A stretch of DNA of 64,000 nt, from the NCBI GenBank assembly GCA_023055355.1, contig JALJCS010000004.1, positions 13,856,001-13,920,000 of the forward strand, read 5' to 3'. The DNA comes from Agelaius tricolor. Its lineage: Eukaryota > Chordata > Aves > Passeriformes > Icteridae. Under the pieces are notes generated by a model that made no database searches, had not been told where the DNA came from, and saw only the letters and a program-made list of their open reading frames with translations. The position numbers were made by a program, and so were the translations under genes. Numbering within the stretch: position 1 is the first letter of the stretch; each line of letters starts with the position of its first letter. Shown piece by piece: positions 1 through 16,495 of this stretch.

Positions 1-3764
<3,764 letters not shown>

Positions 3765-4214
3765 TGTGGATGCCCTCGACCTTGTGGGTAGGTGGTAGTC
3801 CAAAGATGTGCAAGCAGCACTCTAATTTCTCATGTGTCTCTTAAAATTTTGTAACTGAAGATGCTGCTTCTGGATAAACCAAGTTTGAGGTATCCTTGCA
3901 AAGAGAGCTTGTCATCAGGAAGATGTATTCCTTTATAATGCTGAAGGTGAGTCTGTGGGAGGACAGATCTTCTCAACCAAAGAGATTAGATGAGCTCTTC
4001 AAGAGCTTTGGGTCAACTTTCCTCTTCTTAATCTAACTGCAAACAAAAACTGAGTGCTCACAATGTCTGAAAACACTCTCCTGTCTCTTGATAAACAGAA
4101 GACTTACTGAAACAATTCCGTTGAGGCAGCAGCAACAGGGAAGGAGTGCATCTCCTAACATTGAAATAAGCTCTTTAAAGTCTAATTAAATATATACTGC
4201 TTGGGCCTAATCCT
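3765..4214 (-). promoter_or_regulatory. PDE6B: PDE6B 5' UTR and proximal promoter
   Basis: Reading the minus strand, a TATAAAG motif lies at 3937-3931. It would place the transcription start near 3907 and leave a 5' UTR of about 140 bases before the ATG at 3764. Directly upstream of the TATA box is TGCTGA (plus-strand 3939-3944), a half-site of the kind bound by NRL/Maf factors. TAATC-type CRX/OTX motifs lie at 3984-3989, 4028-4033 and 4208-4214; the last is the full CTAATCC. Rod genes are known to be driven by CRX plus NRL, so this arrangement is sensible. The motifs are short, however, and the start site is inferred rather than seen. Confidence 0.45.
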
Positions 4215-7200
4215 TGGCTAACAAGGTGACCATCTTATTATTTCTGCTCTCCCAGCTCCCAGCAATAGTAGGAAGTGCATTCTTTACAAAAGTCAGTGGC
4301 CAAAATAAAAATAGTAAAGTAACACTTCTTTTTTAGGACTCTCTCTACTATTACCTAGCTCTATAGCAGCTCCTGTAAGGTTGTTTTCTAAGGGAAGCAC
4401 CAATCCTGAATGGTTGAGTCCAGGGTTTGTACTGAACTGGCAAAGTCTATGGTCTTTGCTTCTTGCTAGTAAGAGCCACGACAGGAAACTTGCTTCTTAG
4501 TGGCATCCATGTAAGAAGGAACATGAAGAGCTTCTGCTTGGGGTTGCTGAATTGAGGCATTCTGAGGAAATGTGGGAAGCCCTGCAGACAAAATGAAACA
4601 AAAACCAAACACCAAGCAAAACCCAAGCAATCTGGGAAGGTAGAAAAATTTCCCTCATTACTACCTGTGGAGAAAGGGGGAGAATTATGGCTGTGAGGAG
4701 GAGTTTTTTCACATCAATGAAGCCACAGCACTGCAAACAGCAGGTTTGGGTCAGTGTGATGCTGAGAGGCAAAACGCTACTTCAGAAGAATTCAACAACA
4801 CACAGGAGGTTTCATTACTGGAGAACATGGGTGAATCCCATCTACTACATTGCTGGAAAATAAGCAACCCTCACCTGCTCAAGGAGTGAGGGTCTAAGGG
4901 CCCAGGCTGCCTGTGTCTGTGAATTTTGTCACTTCTCCCAGGAGTGGTCCAATCCAGCCTGGGGGGAAGGTGGCTTGTTGTGGTAATTCTCAGCCAGGAT
5001 ATTAGAATAGAATTACTGCTCAAGAAGGCTTGGAGGAGGTGATGTGTGCCACACTGCCTTCCACAGCAGTGTTCTAGCAGAGGAACAAGGACCTGCTCAG
5101 ATCTGGCATGGTGGGGGGCTGCTCCAGGCCTCCAGCATGGGGTGCATGGAGCCTTTTTGGGACAGGCAGGACTGTCCCAAGCACAGGGCTTGGTGGCAAC
5201 AGGGAATTTTAGCAGGGACAGAAGCACTTCAGGTTGCAGCCAGCTCAGCAAGGTTTCACATGTTGCAGCAGTTTTCTGTGTACAAAGAGTTGCAGAAAGA
5301 GCAAGAGGCAATTTTCTTTGATTGTGATTGAGACAACAGCAAGAACTAGCAGAGAAACAAAGGTGGAAGACAGCTCAGGTGAATAGACCATGAAATGAAA
5401 ATTTCAAACTGGAAAAAACAGGCCATTTTGTAAATTATGTCTTCCTGTTAATCTTAAACAAGAGAAAAACAGGCAGAAAATGTGTAAGTGTGGTGAAATT
5501 ATTGAAGATGTGTATAAAAATACCATGAACAAGTAAAAATGAAAAGTCAGAAAACTCAAGATCAAACACGAGGTTAAATTTAAGAACATGAAAAGCAATG
5601 AGTATTTTCTGTTTTATCATATAAGGAAAAGCAAGACTATCAAGAAAAGCACTGAAGAAATGAAGTTTTTAGAGGGTTGTGTTAAGTAACCTCTAAACTC
5701 TTGATGACTTTTTCTGACAACTAATGGAGGATCTTCTGAGGTTTTGAAAGTCTGGGGAAAAGTAGATGCAATGATGCTTTCAGCAAAATAGGAAAAAATA
5801 AAGAACTGGAGAATTCTACAATAAATAGTTTTGAAAGTTTGGTTTCTAAGAAAATACAAAACCAAACCTGTTTATATACATAACTAGAGGAGACAAATAA
5901 CAGCCAGTGTGACTTTGTCAAGAGCAAACTGTGTCATACAGCATAATTTCCTCTGTGGCTGAGTCAGGAGTGTCTGGACAGAAGGAAAGTAATGGCTGTC
6001 ACAACTCTTGACTGATGAGGAAATAACATAATAGATATTTTGTGTCTTACAGTGAGGGCTTAGACAAGACAGGGAGAAAGTGGTGGCAAATGAATCTGAA
6101 AGACAAATAGTTTGTTTTAGAAGCTCACTAATGAAATGTATAATTTCTTGAGGAGGATTACCTGGGCAGGCTTTAACAGATGTAGAACACATCAGTATTT
6201 CCACTGATAGGTGTAAAAATATTAAGCCAGTGAGTAAGCCATGGTCAGGTGTCTGTAAATGTGTCTGAACACCATCTTAAAACTAAAGACATTTGTATTC
6301 AGGATGAGAGGACTAGAATTCATCAAGGAGGTATGGAAAGTCCTATTTACATGGAGAGCAGACACCTGGTGAGTTCCTGGGGATGAGCCACTACCTCAGC
6401 TTAACAAAGGCTGCACCATGTGTCAATACTTCCAGGCAGAAGGAGGAGTACATCCATTAGGATGAGCCCTCTCTTGCATAACAGATTATGCCATGTTGTT
6501 CTAACAGATGTCTCACCTGAAATACACTGGGAAAATGCGACCTTTGAGGAAAGACAGGTTTCTCATGTATATTTTTGAGTCATCTCTTTTCTAACAAAAC
6601 AGTCCCCAACTGTATAAAAGGCTACAGTTAAGGAAAAAGGAACAGTCGGTTCTCCACAGTCTTATAGGACAGTAGATTTTAGACCTGCAGAGAACAGCCT
6701 TCCAAAACAGCTGGAAGAGATTGCTCTCACCTTGTGCAAGATACCCTTAGAAATAGGAGTATCATCCTTTTTCCCAGGAAGCATTTCTAGTCAGAAGAGA
6801 TGCAGGCAAGCCAGCTGGAACTGATATAGACAAACAACTTCTTAGAGCTGGAGGGAAACATATTTTTCTGTGGGTCCAGCCTTCCTGCCCATGGCCTGTC
6901 AGGCCAGTTATATGTAAGGAAACCATTGCTTGTACACCAGTAAAAAAACTCATTTGCAGCTGTTACATTTGGGAGTAATTTTATTTATGACTAACAAAGG
7001 AAAGCTGGAGGCTGCCTTCTGCCTTTCAGTGTCTCTCCTCCAGTAGCAATCTGGGCCCTTCCAATACTTGGTAAAATACAAGCCTTGTTTCATCCCACAG
7101 TGGCAGGGAGGAAAAAAGGTTAAAGTAAAACCAATTTAATATCTTTCAAGGGGACTAATGTATTTTGGATCCCAAAGAAATGAAGTTTCCTCTCACCAGG

Positions 7201-7999
7201 TCTTTGACGAAAGTCTGAAGTGAAGTTTAGCTCTTCTTAAAGTCCAGCATACTGTTGCCTGACAGTTTTTATGATCGGTTGGATCCTCCTTGTGCCAGGT
7301 CAAATTCGTCAAAGGAGAGAAAGTCTCCTGGGAGCTCATAGTCTCCTTTCTCAGAAATTATTAGAAGTCCAGGAATCATAGGAATGATCAAATGTCCAAG
7401 GATGATATGAAGTGGATATCACAGGACAGAGCTATGCAGTAAGAGGATGTACTCAGGATGGCCTGTGTCTGAACAGAAGGTCCTTTGGGCTTGGTAATAT
7501 GCGGTGTTTTCCTGACAAAAAAAAAAAAAAGGGTTTTGTGGATGCACTAAGGGTTATGAAAATTGTTGTACGTGCTTTTCGGCTGTGATTTGGGAGCTGA
7601 AAAATTGCAAAAGCATGAACTATTCATATTGAATCAAAATTGGCACTCTTTTGGATCCAAACCTTCCAGATATTCATACTTCATTTGGTATGAAAGTTTA
7701 CGTTCAGTTCAAGATAAGTGCTTTTGTTTCAAATCATTCATAAGAAAAACAGTGTCCAACAGTGATATTCTGGGCTCCAAATATGAAAGATCCAAGATAA
7801 TTTCCTGCTTCTGCACCCAGGGTTTGAAATTTAGCAAGAAAATTCCTCTTAACAAGGAGGAAGAATGAAGGTCTTAACATACTGGTGTTCATAGCTGCAG
7901 AGTTGGGGAAACTGAGGCAGTACTTCTTGAGGCAAACCAGGGCCATGTAATTGCTGTGCAATTGAAACCACGGAGGAATGGCAGGTGGAAATCTAAATG

Positions 8000-8041
8000 A
8001 ACTTTGCAAATGGAGCCAGCAACTTTGCAAAAGGAGCCAGG
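8000..8041. repeat. 21-bp tandem duplication
   Basis: Two adjacent 21-bp units, 8000-8020 and 8021-8041, match at 19 of 21 positions. The shared core is AACTTTGCAA followed by GGAGCCAG. This is a recent local slippage or duplication in intergenic DNA. Confidence 0.85.
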
Positions 8042-8802
8042 GCAACCCTTTGGTGGGCTCATGTACTCAGAATTAAAAGCATGACTCAGAGAGGTATAAG
8101 TGTTCCCTAGGCTTTTAGGGATATTCAAGGAACACCATGACTGCCATTGCTGGCATAACAATGATAGCTGAAGTAGATACAGTCTAAGCTTGCAATAGGA
8201 TAATGTTCTTTGAATAGCCTTAGGCAGACAATGGAGGATTTTGGAGGAGGATGAGGCTGCTATTTTAGGAAACCTGCACTAGGCTGTCACACAGCATAAC
8301 AACATCTGAACACGTGTGGTTGCACAGACTTTTTTTCAATAGCTTTAAACACAAATTGCAGAATTGGCATAAGACCCCTGCTATGTCACATATTGGTAGA
8401 TGTTATTGAAACGGTGTTCCAGTTAGAAATCTCAAGTATTTAAGCTGTCACAAAGGCTTGCCTGGTAGCTGGGAAAACAAGGTGGAGTTTCTGGGACTAA
8501 AATTCCTCTCCTCCCAACAACTCATATGACAGTCTCTCCCTAGCATGAAAACTACTGAAAATTTGTGGAGTAAAATCATCTGGCTGATGTGCTGCAAAAC
8601 ATACTGCCCAGGAAAAGCAGCAAGGTTAGGGCCATTTATGGGACTGTGTCCAAAGCAGTGGGGGCAAACACTGCCTGGAAAGCAAAAAGAGGGATGGGGC
8701 GTGCTGAGGGTGCTCAGGCTGCTAAGATGCTTTGTGTTCCTTCTACATGGGAACAGTGTTTTTCCCCCCTAAACAAGGAGCTGTGGGGATGGGAGCTGCA
8801 AG

Positions 8803-8826
8803 TGTCTAATCTAATTTGATTAGACA
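8803..8826. repeat. Short inverted repeat
   Basis: The 9-base arms TGTCTAATC (8803-8811) and GATTAGACA (8818-8826) are perfect reverse complements around a 6-base loop. The arms place two TAATC homeodomain cores face to face. Confidence 0.7.
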
Positions 8827-8969
8827 TTATCCTTACAGGATGCTCTATTGACAGCTATACTCAAACCTTTCTGACTCACTCATCTGTTGGCATAACGAGA
8901 TTGCAGCTTATCTGATTTACCACATAATATTCTCATGCCACCTGCTTCTATACAAGAATAAGCTTTCCT

Positions 8970-9560
8970 GCCTGCAGCCATGGGAGCCCAGTGAGGATCA
9001 GAGCCATTTCCCTTGCCTCTCCTGGGCCAGGGTCTTCTTCTGTCCCCCAAAGTCTGACCCCCTCCTTCAGCTGCACATGGATTGTCACTTGTCACATGGA
9101 AGACTGGCATGCAAAACCTTATGGCTCTTGCTCATCATCGTCCCCCTGTCCTTCCCCCCTGTGGCTCTCCAGGGACCTTTAGATGCCACAACAGCCCAAC
9201 ATTGCCATCTGGGATCTCACCCCAGACTCTGCTGCGCCCCAGTCCTGGTCTGTGGTCCCAGCAGTGCAGCCACCAGTGGGTGGGTTACTGCCTCAGCTTC
9301 CCTGTCCACACACATGGTCAAGCTGGTTGGGGCCAGACTGGGACAGAGTGCACCTGGGACATGGGGATGGCACCAGGCTGGGGATGGGACCCGGCTGGGG
9401 GTGCAGAGATTAGGGCCACTCTTCATCACAGGAACCTCCTCCAGCCTGGGCAGGCACCAAGTCCTGCCCCTGGAGCTGCTTGGAGCCCACCAGAGGTGCA
9501 GGTTGGCAGCCATGGGAACAAGTGTCAGCTGGGGCACATGCATGAGCACAGCTTGAGATG
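8970..9560. other. GC-rich patch in otherwise AT-rich intergenic DNA
   Basis: Base composition rises sharply here against the surroundings. Open frames overlap on both strands, which GC-rich DNA produces by default. Imperfect internal repetition of a G/C-rich CCAGGCTGGGGATGGGA-like unit occurs around 9368-9404. CpG dinucleotides are few, so this is not a clear CpG island. I recognise no protein domain in any frame. Confidence 0.4.
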
Positions 9561-11184
9561 TGTTTGTTGTAGTGCAATCTGACTATGACACACAGGAGCA
9601 CAGCAGCACACCCTAGCTCTGCAGAAAATGCAGTTCAGCAGTAGCTGGTTATGCTAGAGCTGTATTTCCTTGCTTGCAGGACAGTGGAGAGCTGAGTTGT
9701 AGCCAGAGCATGAAATGTTTGCAATAATGTTGACTCCACCTTGTCATGACAAAGGAACATCAGCCTCAATTTATTAATTCCTTTGGAGAATAATCTTAGA
9801 AGTAGCATACAATTTTTTTGTATTATATTGGTGGATTGCAGGAATTAGGGATTTCCATCTGGAGGTTCTTGTAGAAGGGACATGAGAGCACACAGGTCAG
9901 TTTGGTGTTTGTCAAGTCTGATTGTTACTATTCTGAGAGATATTTATGAGGAAATGTATCTCTGCTAGAAGACTGGAAATGTTACTCAGCCTGTAAGTCA
10001 CCACAGCCTGGATGTGCCTTCATGACTTCCTCCTCCTTCTATATGTTGTAAATATGCACAGATTATCTCATTCTTAATTTGATGGAGAGGTGGCTCTGTT
10101 AAAAAATATAACGATACCGTAGCAGTGGCAATTTCTGCCCTAAATGTACATGAGTTTATTGTGTTTCAATTGACAGATAGTATCCAAAGCTCTTAGCATA
10201 AATCACTGGACCTTGAATAAGAAGATTACTTCATTCATCAAATGTACTATGAAGATGAAGGACTAAAATCATCTTTAAACCCTTCTCAAACTAAGCCATG
10301 CGCACAAAATACTTCCTTCTTAAGTTTCTTCCCAAAATGATCTGGGCATGGAATTAAGGAAAGCACAGTGGTGTAGGACATACGAAAACTCTCAGAAGGA
10401 ACACTAATGACACAAAATATGTGCTCAGATGTACCCAGAAGTAAGTTCGCTTATGTAGTCTCATGAGGAAGCAATGAAAAAAAGAGAAGACACTCTAAGG
10501 AAAGATTTGCAGAAGTTTGCAGAACAAGAAGAAGCATGACAGAAGAGAGAAATTATTTGTGGGAATCAGGGCCACAATGTGGGGGAAAAGACAGACAGCA
10601 GGATGGTCAGGAGAAAAGGAAGGAAGTGCAGAAAATTACTCTTAACTTCAAGAGTAATGGAAGAGCAAGTAATGAGGAATTAAAAAGAGCTACTGAGTCT
10701 ATAAAAAACTGTGAAACCAGAAAGGTGGGAACAAGCATAGACACCATGGGTGAGAAGAATTCAAACCAAAAATTCACAAGAAGAAGCTGGAAGTGTCTGT
10801 GTAATATCCATGCACCATCAGAACAGTATAAAGAGGTTTTCAGCACTGGCAGATGCAAGGCTGCAGCAGAGAGGAAGCAAGTGCTCACATTCCAGTGACC
10901 AGCAGCAGGAATGGTCCTACAGGAGTTTCACTGGTCCTCACAGGAGCAGCCATGGCTCCCCATGCTAGGCTGCCAGGCCCAGGATTGCAGGGAGTCCTGC
11001 AGAGGTTTTGGTGATATTGGGCCACACTGTGGCCTGCCCCCTCTTCCTTCTCTTCTTGTGAGCAGAGGGATGCTTAGTGTCCAGTTCCTACGGCAGAGGC
11101 GGCTGCTGTGGTGGTATTTTTAATGGGCCTCTCTCTCTGAAGCAGCTCTGAAATTTTCAGTGTTTCCAGTTTGTTGCTCTGTCT

Positions 11185-11553
11185 TGTTACAGACATGTTT
11201 TATGAAAAATCCTTTCCTTAGGATTTTTTCTCCTGAGAAGCTGAGAGGCCTCAGAAACAAAATGTAAACAATGATTATCTGCTGCTGTGGAATGCAACAG
11301 GTGGATCTTTGCTTGGTTTTATGTGGTTGTTTCTAATTAATGGCCAATCACAGCCCAGCTGTCCAGACTGTCTCAGTCAGTCAAAAGCCTTTGTTCCTTT
11401 TCTATTCTTAGCTACCCTTCTGATGAAATCCTTCCTTCTATTCTTTTAGTATAGTTTTAATATATAATTAAATAATAAATCAAGCCTTCTGAAACATGGA
11501 GTCAACATTCTCATCTCTTCCCTCTTCCTGGAACCCCTGTGAACACCACCACA
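11185..11553 (+). mobile_element. Solo endogenous retrovirus LTR with 6-bp target-site duplication
   Basis: The 369-bp element begins TGTTACAGACATG and ends CACCACCACA, so it has the TG...CA termini of retroviral LTRs. It is flanked on both sides by the same six bases, CTGTCT (11179-11184 and 11554-11559). A 6-bp duplication is usual for ERVK/beta- and alpha-type elements. A polyadenylation signal AATAAA lies at 11474-11479 and sets the orientation as plus. The middle part looks, from memory, like an LTR family very common in passerine genomes. No internal gag, pol or env sequence is present, so this is a recombined solo LTR with no coding capacity. Confidence 0.85.
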
Positions 11554-11559
11554 CTGTCT

Positions 11560-14500
11560 GAAGCAGATGTAAGCTTGTTCTTCAGGCTGAGTACTCCAGT
11601 TGTAAATTTACAGAGGTGGTAACACCGTGGGACTCTGAGATTTGACTGGAACTTCTGGGCTTGTCTGTAAAGCAAATAATTTTTGTGTGTAGAAATGTGC
11701 CATAGTGAAATGAGAAATGAGAAGTGTGCCATGGTGAAAACATGTCCATGGAAGGCTTAGGCTCTCTGAGGTCTTTCAGCTTTAAAGATCAGCTGCTGAA
11801 AACATAAAGCAAGCAAATCCTCCATTAAAAAAGTCATTCTATCATTTTTGACAGTTTAGAGAACTCCTCTCTTTCCCCTTGCTCCATATTTCCATCCATT
11901 TCTCCTGCAGAAGAAGCAGATATAGAAATCTGAAGTGCAGTTGTATGTGAAAGCCTTTGCTTATTCTCTTTGCTCTGTGCCTCACTAATCAGCCTTGTGT
12001 TCACAGCTACCCTCCCTCTGGAGTGCCCAAAGGTGCTCTGACCTAAACCTTCCCTCCTTGCACCTTCTGTTGCGCAAGGAAACTGTGTCCTCTAACACCC
12101 ACTAAGGCCAGGCGCCCGGCCAATGGCTTTTGACTGCGTGCCCATACAGATTTCCTTGGCTTTTGTAATTTGTGCTTCTGGTTTTAGCTTTTAAATCCAT
12201 CATCAGGGCTGGCATGGACATCCTGGCTTACCCATAACTACTCAAGCTCTGTGCCAGGAGTATCACTTCTGCAATGCACCTTGAGATGCGTGCTACGAAA
12301 GGAGCTGTATATATCTCACTGGAGTAATCTGATGCAATAATCTGGAGGCAGAATTTACTGTCTGAAACATGTGGACACATGGTGTCTTGTTATATCATGC
12401 TTTGCAACCAGTTAGAGCCTACAGATTTATTCCTGCATTTTTTTTTTTGTGTTAAACTGTTTCTGTTGCAGGAACTGAAAAGGAAAGAGAATACTACATG
12501 CATGGTTTATACCTTCAGGGATATTCACATGACCTCTGTTCCTCCTTCTTTTTGGAAGGCGTCCTGGGAATAACAGCAGGAATTAAATTAACTCGGGTCT
12601 GTTAGCTCGTTTTGAAATGTGGGAGGGGCTAGTTCTGCCCGAAGGAAACAGTCTCCTTCCTCCTGCCTTCCCCTTGCCTTCCCCCAAGAGAAGAATAGGA
12701 TCAGGCCATAGAGGTATATCAGAGATCTTTTCAAGTGTAACGACCTTATCTCTAGAGAACTGAGCTCCTTTCCTCTTTGCAGATGCCTCCCTGTGATGAC
12801 CACACCTCCCTCCTTGTCCACGATGAAATGGCAAGCTCTCCAGTCTTCTTGGGCTGAAAAAGTGGGTCTTTGCCCTCCAGGACCTGGCAGCTGGGCATGA
12901 AAAAGGCAAACGTTGTATCTTTAAACAAATGCTGCAATTAAAGTGAATAAACCTGCCAATGTCCGGAAATGGATCAGGTCAGCAGTAGTAAATATTAGAT
13001 AGGTATAGAGATATGTCAACAGTATGCCTCATAGTAAGTACTAGAACATTACAAACAAAAAGTTCATATTTTTATCTGAGGGCCCCAAATAGACTCTTTT
13101 TCATGAGGTTGCCTTAGGCCTGAGCTGTCTTTTGGTAGAGATTAGCAGCAGGCCATTTGGGAAACTGCCACGGCTCGGGAGGAAATCAGCAGCTCACTGA
13201 TCAAGCTGCAAACACCATCTGCACAGTTGTGCAGAAACCAGCAGATGGCACAAAACCTTAAATTGCTTCTTTGGCCAGCAGATCACTGTGTGGTCAAATC
13301 CCGCTGAAGGAGAGATTTTAGCCAGCTCTGCATTCACCCTGTTCTACCAAGGCAGCAAGATATGGAAGGGTTTGGAAGAGAGGCTGGAACTTAATTTTTC
13401 TGGCAGGCTCTTGTCAAGGCTCTGAAAAAACCATTCCCTCCAGGCTGACTGCCCATCATGACAGAGAAGCTGAGGCTTCTTGACTTCTCTTGTTTTGAGC
13501 AGCCCCCCTGTTTCACTTAAAACCAGGGTGAAAAGTGTGTGCCTTTTTCTGAGATGTGTTGTGTGCACAGGAACATGTGAGGCCCTGCTCTGCCAATTGT
13601 CAGTCAATACATTCAGCAAGAATTACACTATCATTTTCCAGAAGGGAAACATGTACATCAATTCCTGTCATTTAAAACAGTGAGGTATTTGAATATTGAC
13701 TTGAAAGTCCTAAGGCAGTGATTTATGATGCCTTTTTAACCTAATTATATAACACACCCACGAATCTTACCCTTGAACCATACAAGAACAAACTTCAAAC
13801 AATTTCCTCTTCACCTTTATTGCACCACTCACTTCCTTAGAAAAGGTCCACATTTCTGAGGCGGAAGTCACAGAAGCTGAAAACCTCTGTGTCCGCAGCC
13901 TTAATGTGGTGTCCCACTGTGGGGAAGCCTTATTTCTCCTGTGTCCTGCCCCAGCGACGGAGTGGAGCAGACTATCACTGCCCTCTCAGCCCTTGGCAAA
14001 CCTGGGACTGGGATGTGTGTTCTCAGCAATGCAGGCACTGCCGTGTGACACCCCTGAAAAAAAGCCCAGCATCAGCAGCACGAATTAGATGGAAAATGGG
14101 AAGATGAAGTGTCCACAGGTCATGGTGCAATAACCACTGCAGAAGCTGTCAGGGGCAACTCAGAATGCACCTGCTGTTCTCCAGTGCCTTGGCAAACAAA
14201 CCCACAATTTGATCACCTGCTGGACAGCAGGGAACTTAGCGCCCGATGCAGAAGCATGTTCAGAGCTCTCATCCTGTGACATAGGCTGCTGAGCTAGCAG
14301 CACAAATTACTAAATCTGAGATTGCAGTGCAATTGCAGCAATTCCCAGAGCAGTTTACCCAACGCTTATTCCAATAATAAGGCAAAAGGAGGATCTGCTA
14401 GGTGCAGGAAATCTGAAACTGCTGGTGATGTATTTCACAGGATAGGGAAAAAGATAAGATTAATCATCTCATTTGCATACCTGTTTTGCTGCATGTCATT

Positions 14501-16366
14501 AAAACTACCATTAAAAGTTACCCTTGTGCTGAGTTCAGTACATTGAACAATCAGGCCATCTCTTCTACTAAAAACCAGCCGGCGTTGGTGAGCAAGTCTG
14601 GAACAGGCTCTTGGGTATCTTCTTTGACAGCCAAAGACATCTTTGTTTTATAAAATCTGCTTCATGTTACATCAAATTCAACAAACCCAGGAATATGTTT
14701 CAATGCTTTGATTCCTCCTTTTTTTTTCCCTATGCCCAGTACAAATGGCCATAATACTGCAAAAATGAAGGTAAATTTGATTTTGTTTTCTTCTTGCTCT
14801 AAACAGCAAGTAATGTAGTGACAGATGTTATGCTCACCAACCAAAATCTTGTGCTGTGATTAGCTATTATTAGCATGTGTCTAATCTCCAGAGGATTAAG
14901 TGGTTCATCTAAGCATGGCTTCAAGTGTCACCTATGTCTCACATGGACATAAACTAATCTCTTTTGTTGGAAACAGATGAAGTGATAAGTGTTTGGAAGC
15001 CTCCTAATTTACAGAAAACACTGCAGTTTGTTCTCTGTCAAATCCCCGTGTCACGGTGAAGGAGTGTATTTTATATTCAGTGTCAGTCCCTTTAAAACCT
15101 AACGGGCATCTAGACCTGAAGTGCAGTTTAAGAAGTTACTTTTTATGCGACTCTTTAAGTGGCCAAGCAGTCCCAGTTGCCATGAGCTCATTGCTGTGTG
15201 GGCTTGCCCAGGCTGCCTCTGAGGACACGTAGATGGCACGAACAGGATAGGTTCAGTCACTGCTCTGCGTGCAAAGTACCACTGCCTCCCTCTGAAGTGT
15301 AAATGGAAGCTGCACGGAGGCCAAATCAAAGTTGCCCCTGGCAGCAAGCAAGGACAGCTTTTTCCAGGCAATGGGCAGCCCTAGACAAGCTGCCTGGGAA
15401 GCAAGAGTTCACATAAGCTGCAGGGCAAAGTTGTGCACTTCTGTTCAAGGAGTCCTGGGCAAGAGGCAGTAAGTGGTTACTGGAGCAAACCCAAAACATC
15501 CAGAAGGCTTTGGCCTCACTCTAGAAGTCCAGACTGTTGGATCAGAATCAAAAGCTTCAGGACTTCCTGGGCTGACTCCATAGGAATTATAGGGTTGTCC
15601 CTGGTGGTTATGTCCAAGGCTCCTCAGCACTTTGTGCCCAGTGTGAGGAATAGCTGCTAGTACCATCAACTCCTACTTGAATGTCTGAAGTCTTAGATCT
15701 TCCAGGTGAGCCTGGGAGAAAGAGTTCAGGAGCAACCTTTGCAGTTAAAGAAATTATGTGGGCACTTGAGAATGGTAGGCATGGTTTGCTGTCAAAAGTA
15801 CTCTTCTAGTGGCCTCTGCCATCTTGTCTTTTTCTGATGTACTGTATTCCCATGAGAGGCTACTAGAAGGAACATCTTGGGAAGGAGAGAGCTGTAGTAT
15901 TTCTGTAACTGGAAATGTTGACAAAATTAGCTAGGAAGAATTTACATAAAAATGTTTCACTGCACAGGAGAACTGAGGACTCTCAAGATTCTGATATGAA
16001 CATGAAGGCTAAACTGCACTTTTGCACATTTTGTCCCCTCCCCCATGTAGGTAATGCATAATGGCTTCCTACTCTTGAAAGGATCACCTTAATTTGATGA
16101 TGCAGGTATGAGAAAAGCTAATTATGTACCTGCTCCATGCAAGTTGTCAAAACACGTGCCTGTGCAGATGCGTGTGTATAGCCCAAGTGTTTCTCTAATT
16201 AATGCTCTGTTCTTATTCTCCTAACATGTGTTAGAGGCAGAAAGACTTCAACAAGACAAAGCAGTGGCACAATCAAATCATCAGATTTATTAGCTTTCTG
16301 GGCAGCTTTTTCCATTATGTAAAAGCTGTGTTTGTATTAGTATAGCAGTCAGACCCACCAATGTGA
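11560..16366. other. Intergenic DNA upstream of purpurin
   Basis: No gene is recognised. Short open frames on both strands have no recognisable motifs. No long repeat or RNA gene is seen. Confidence 0.6.
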
Positions 16367-16495
16367 GGATTACAGTTGGTTTTTACATAATGGATTATCC
16401 AAGATTAAGTGTTTTATTCAGGCACACGAGCAAAATTAACCAATTAGTGACTTTGTAGATTCCTTATTTAAAGGGAGCTGGAGGGCAATTGACAC
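16367..16495 (+). promoter_or_regulatory. RBP4L: Purpurin promoter: CRX/OTX-type motifs and TATA-like box
   Basis: A TATTTAAAG box lies at 16465-16473, which predicts transcription starting near 16495. Upstream are GGATTA at 16367-16372, GGATTA at 16392-16397 and GATTAAG at 16403-16409. GGATTA is the reverse complement of TAATCC, the CRX/OTX binding core. Three sites within 43 bp, ending about 55 bp before the TATA box, fit a photoreceptor-expressed gene. Motif positions are read directly; factor binding is inferred. Confidence 0.55.

Larger units (their letters stand above)
4215..11184. other. Intergenic DNA between PDE6B and the solo LTR
   Basis: No protein gene is recognised here. Short open frames occur on both strands but lack homology that I can see, splice sites or matching codon use. 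The stretch contains an A-run near 7517-7530, a 21-bp tandem duplication at 8000-8041, a short inverted repeat at 8803-8826 and a GC-rich patch at about 8970-9560. Enhancers for the flanking photoreceptor genes could lie here, but nothing in the sequence proves it. Confidence 0.6.

Noticed and set aside
9077..9582. Overlapping open frames of 110-166 codons on both strands
   Set aside because: GC-rich DNA lengthens open frames in all registers. None shows a recognisable domain, signal or splice structure.
10536..10898. 120-codon plus-strand open frame
   Set aside because: Low-complexity charged translation with no recognisable domain, no promoter and no splice context; probably chance.
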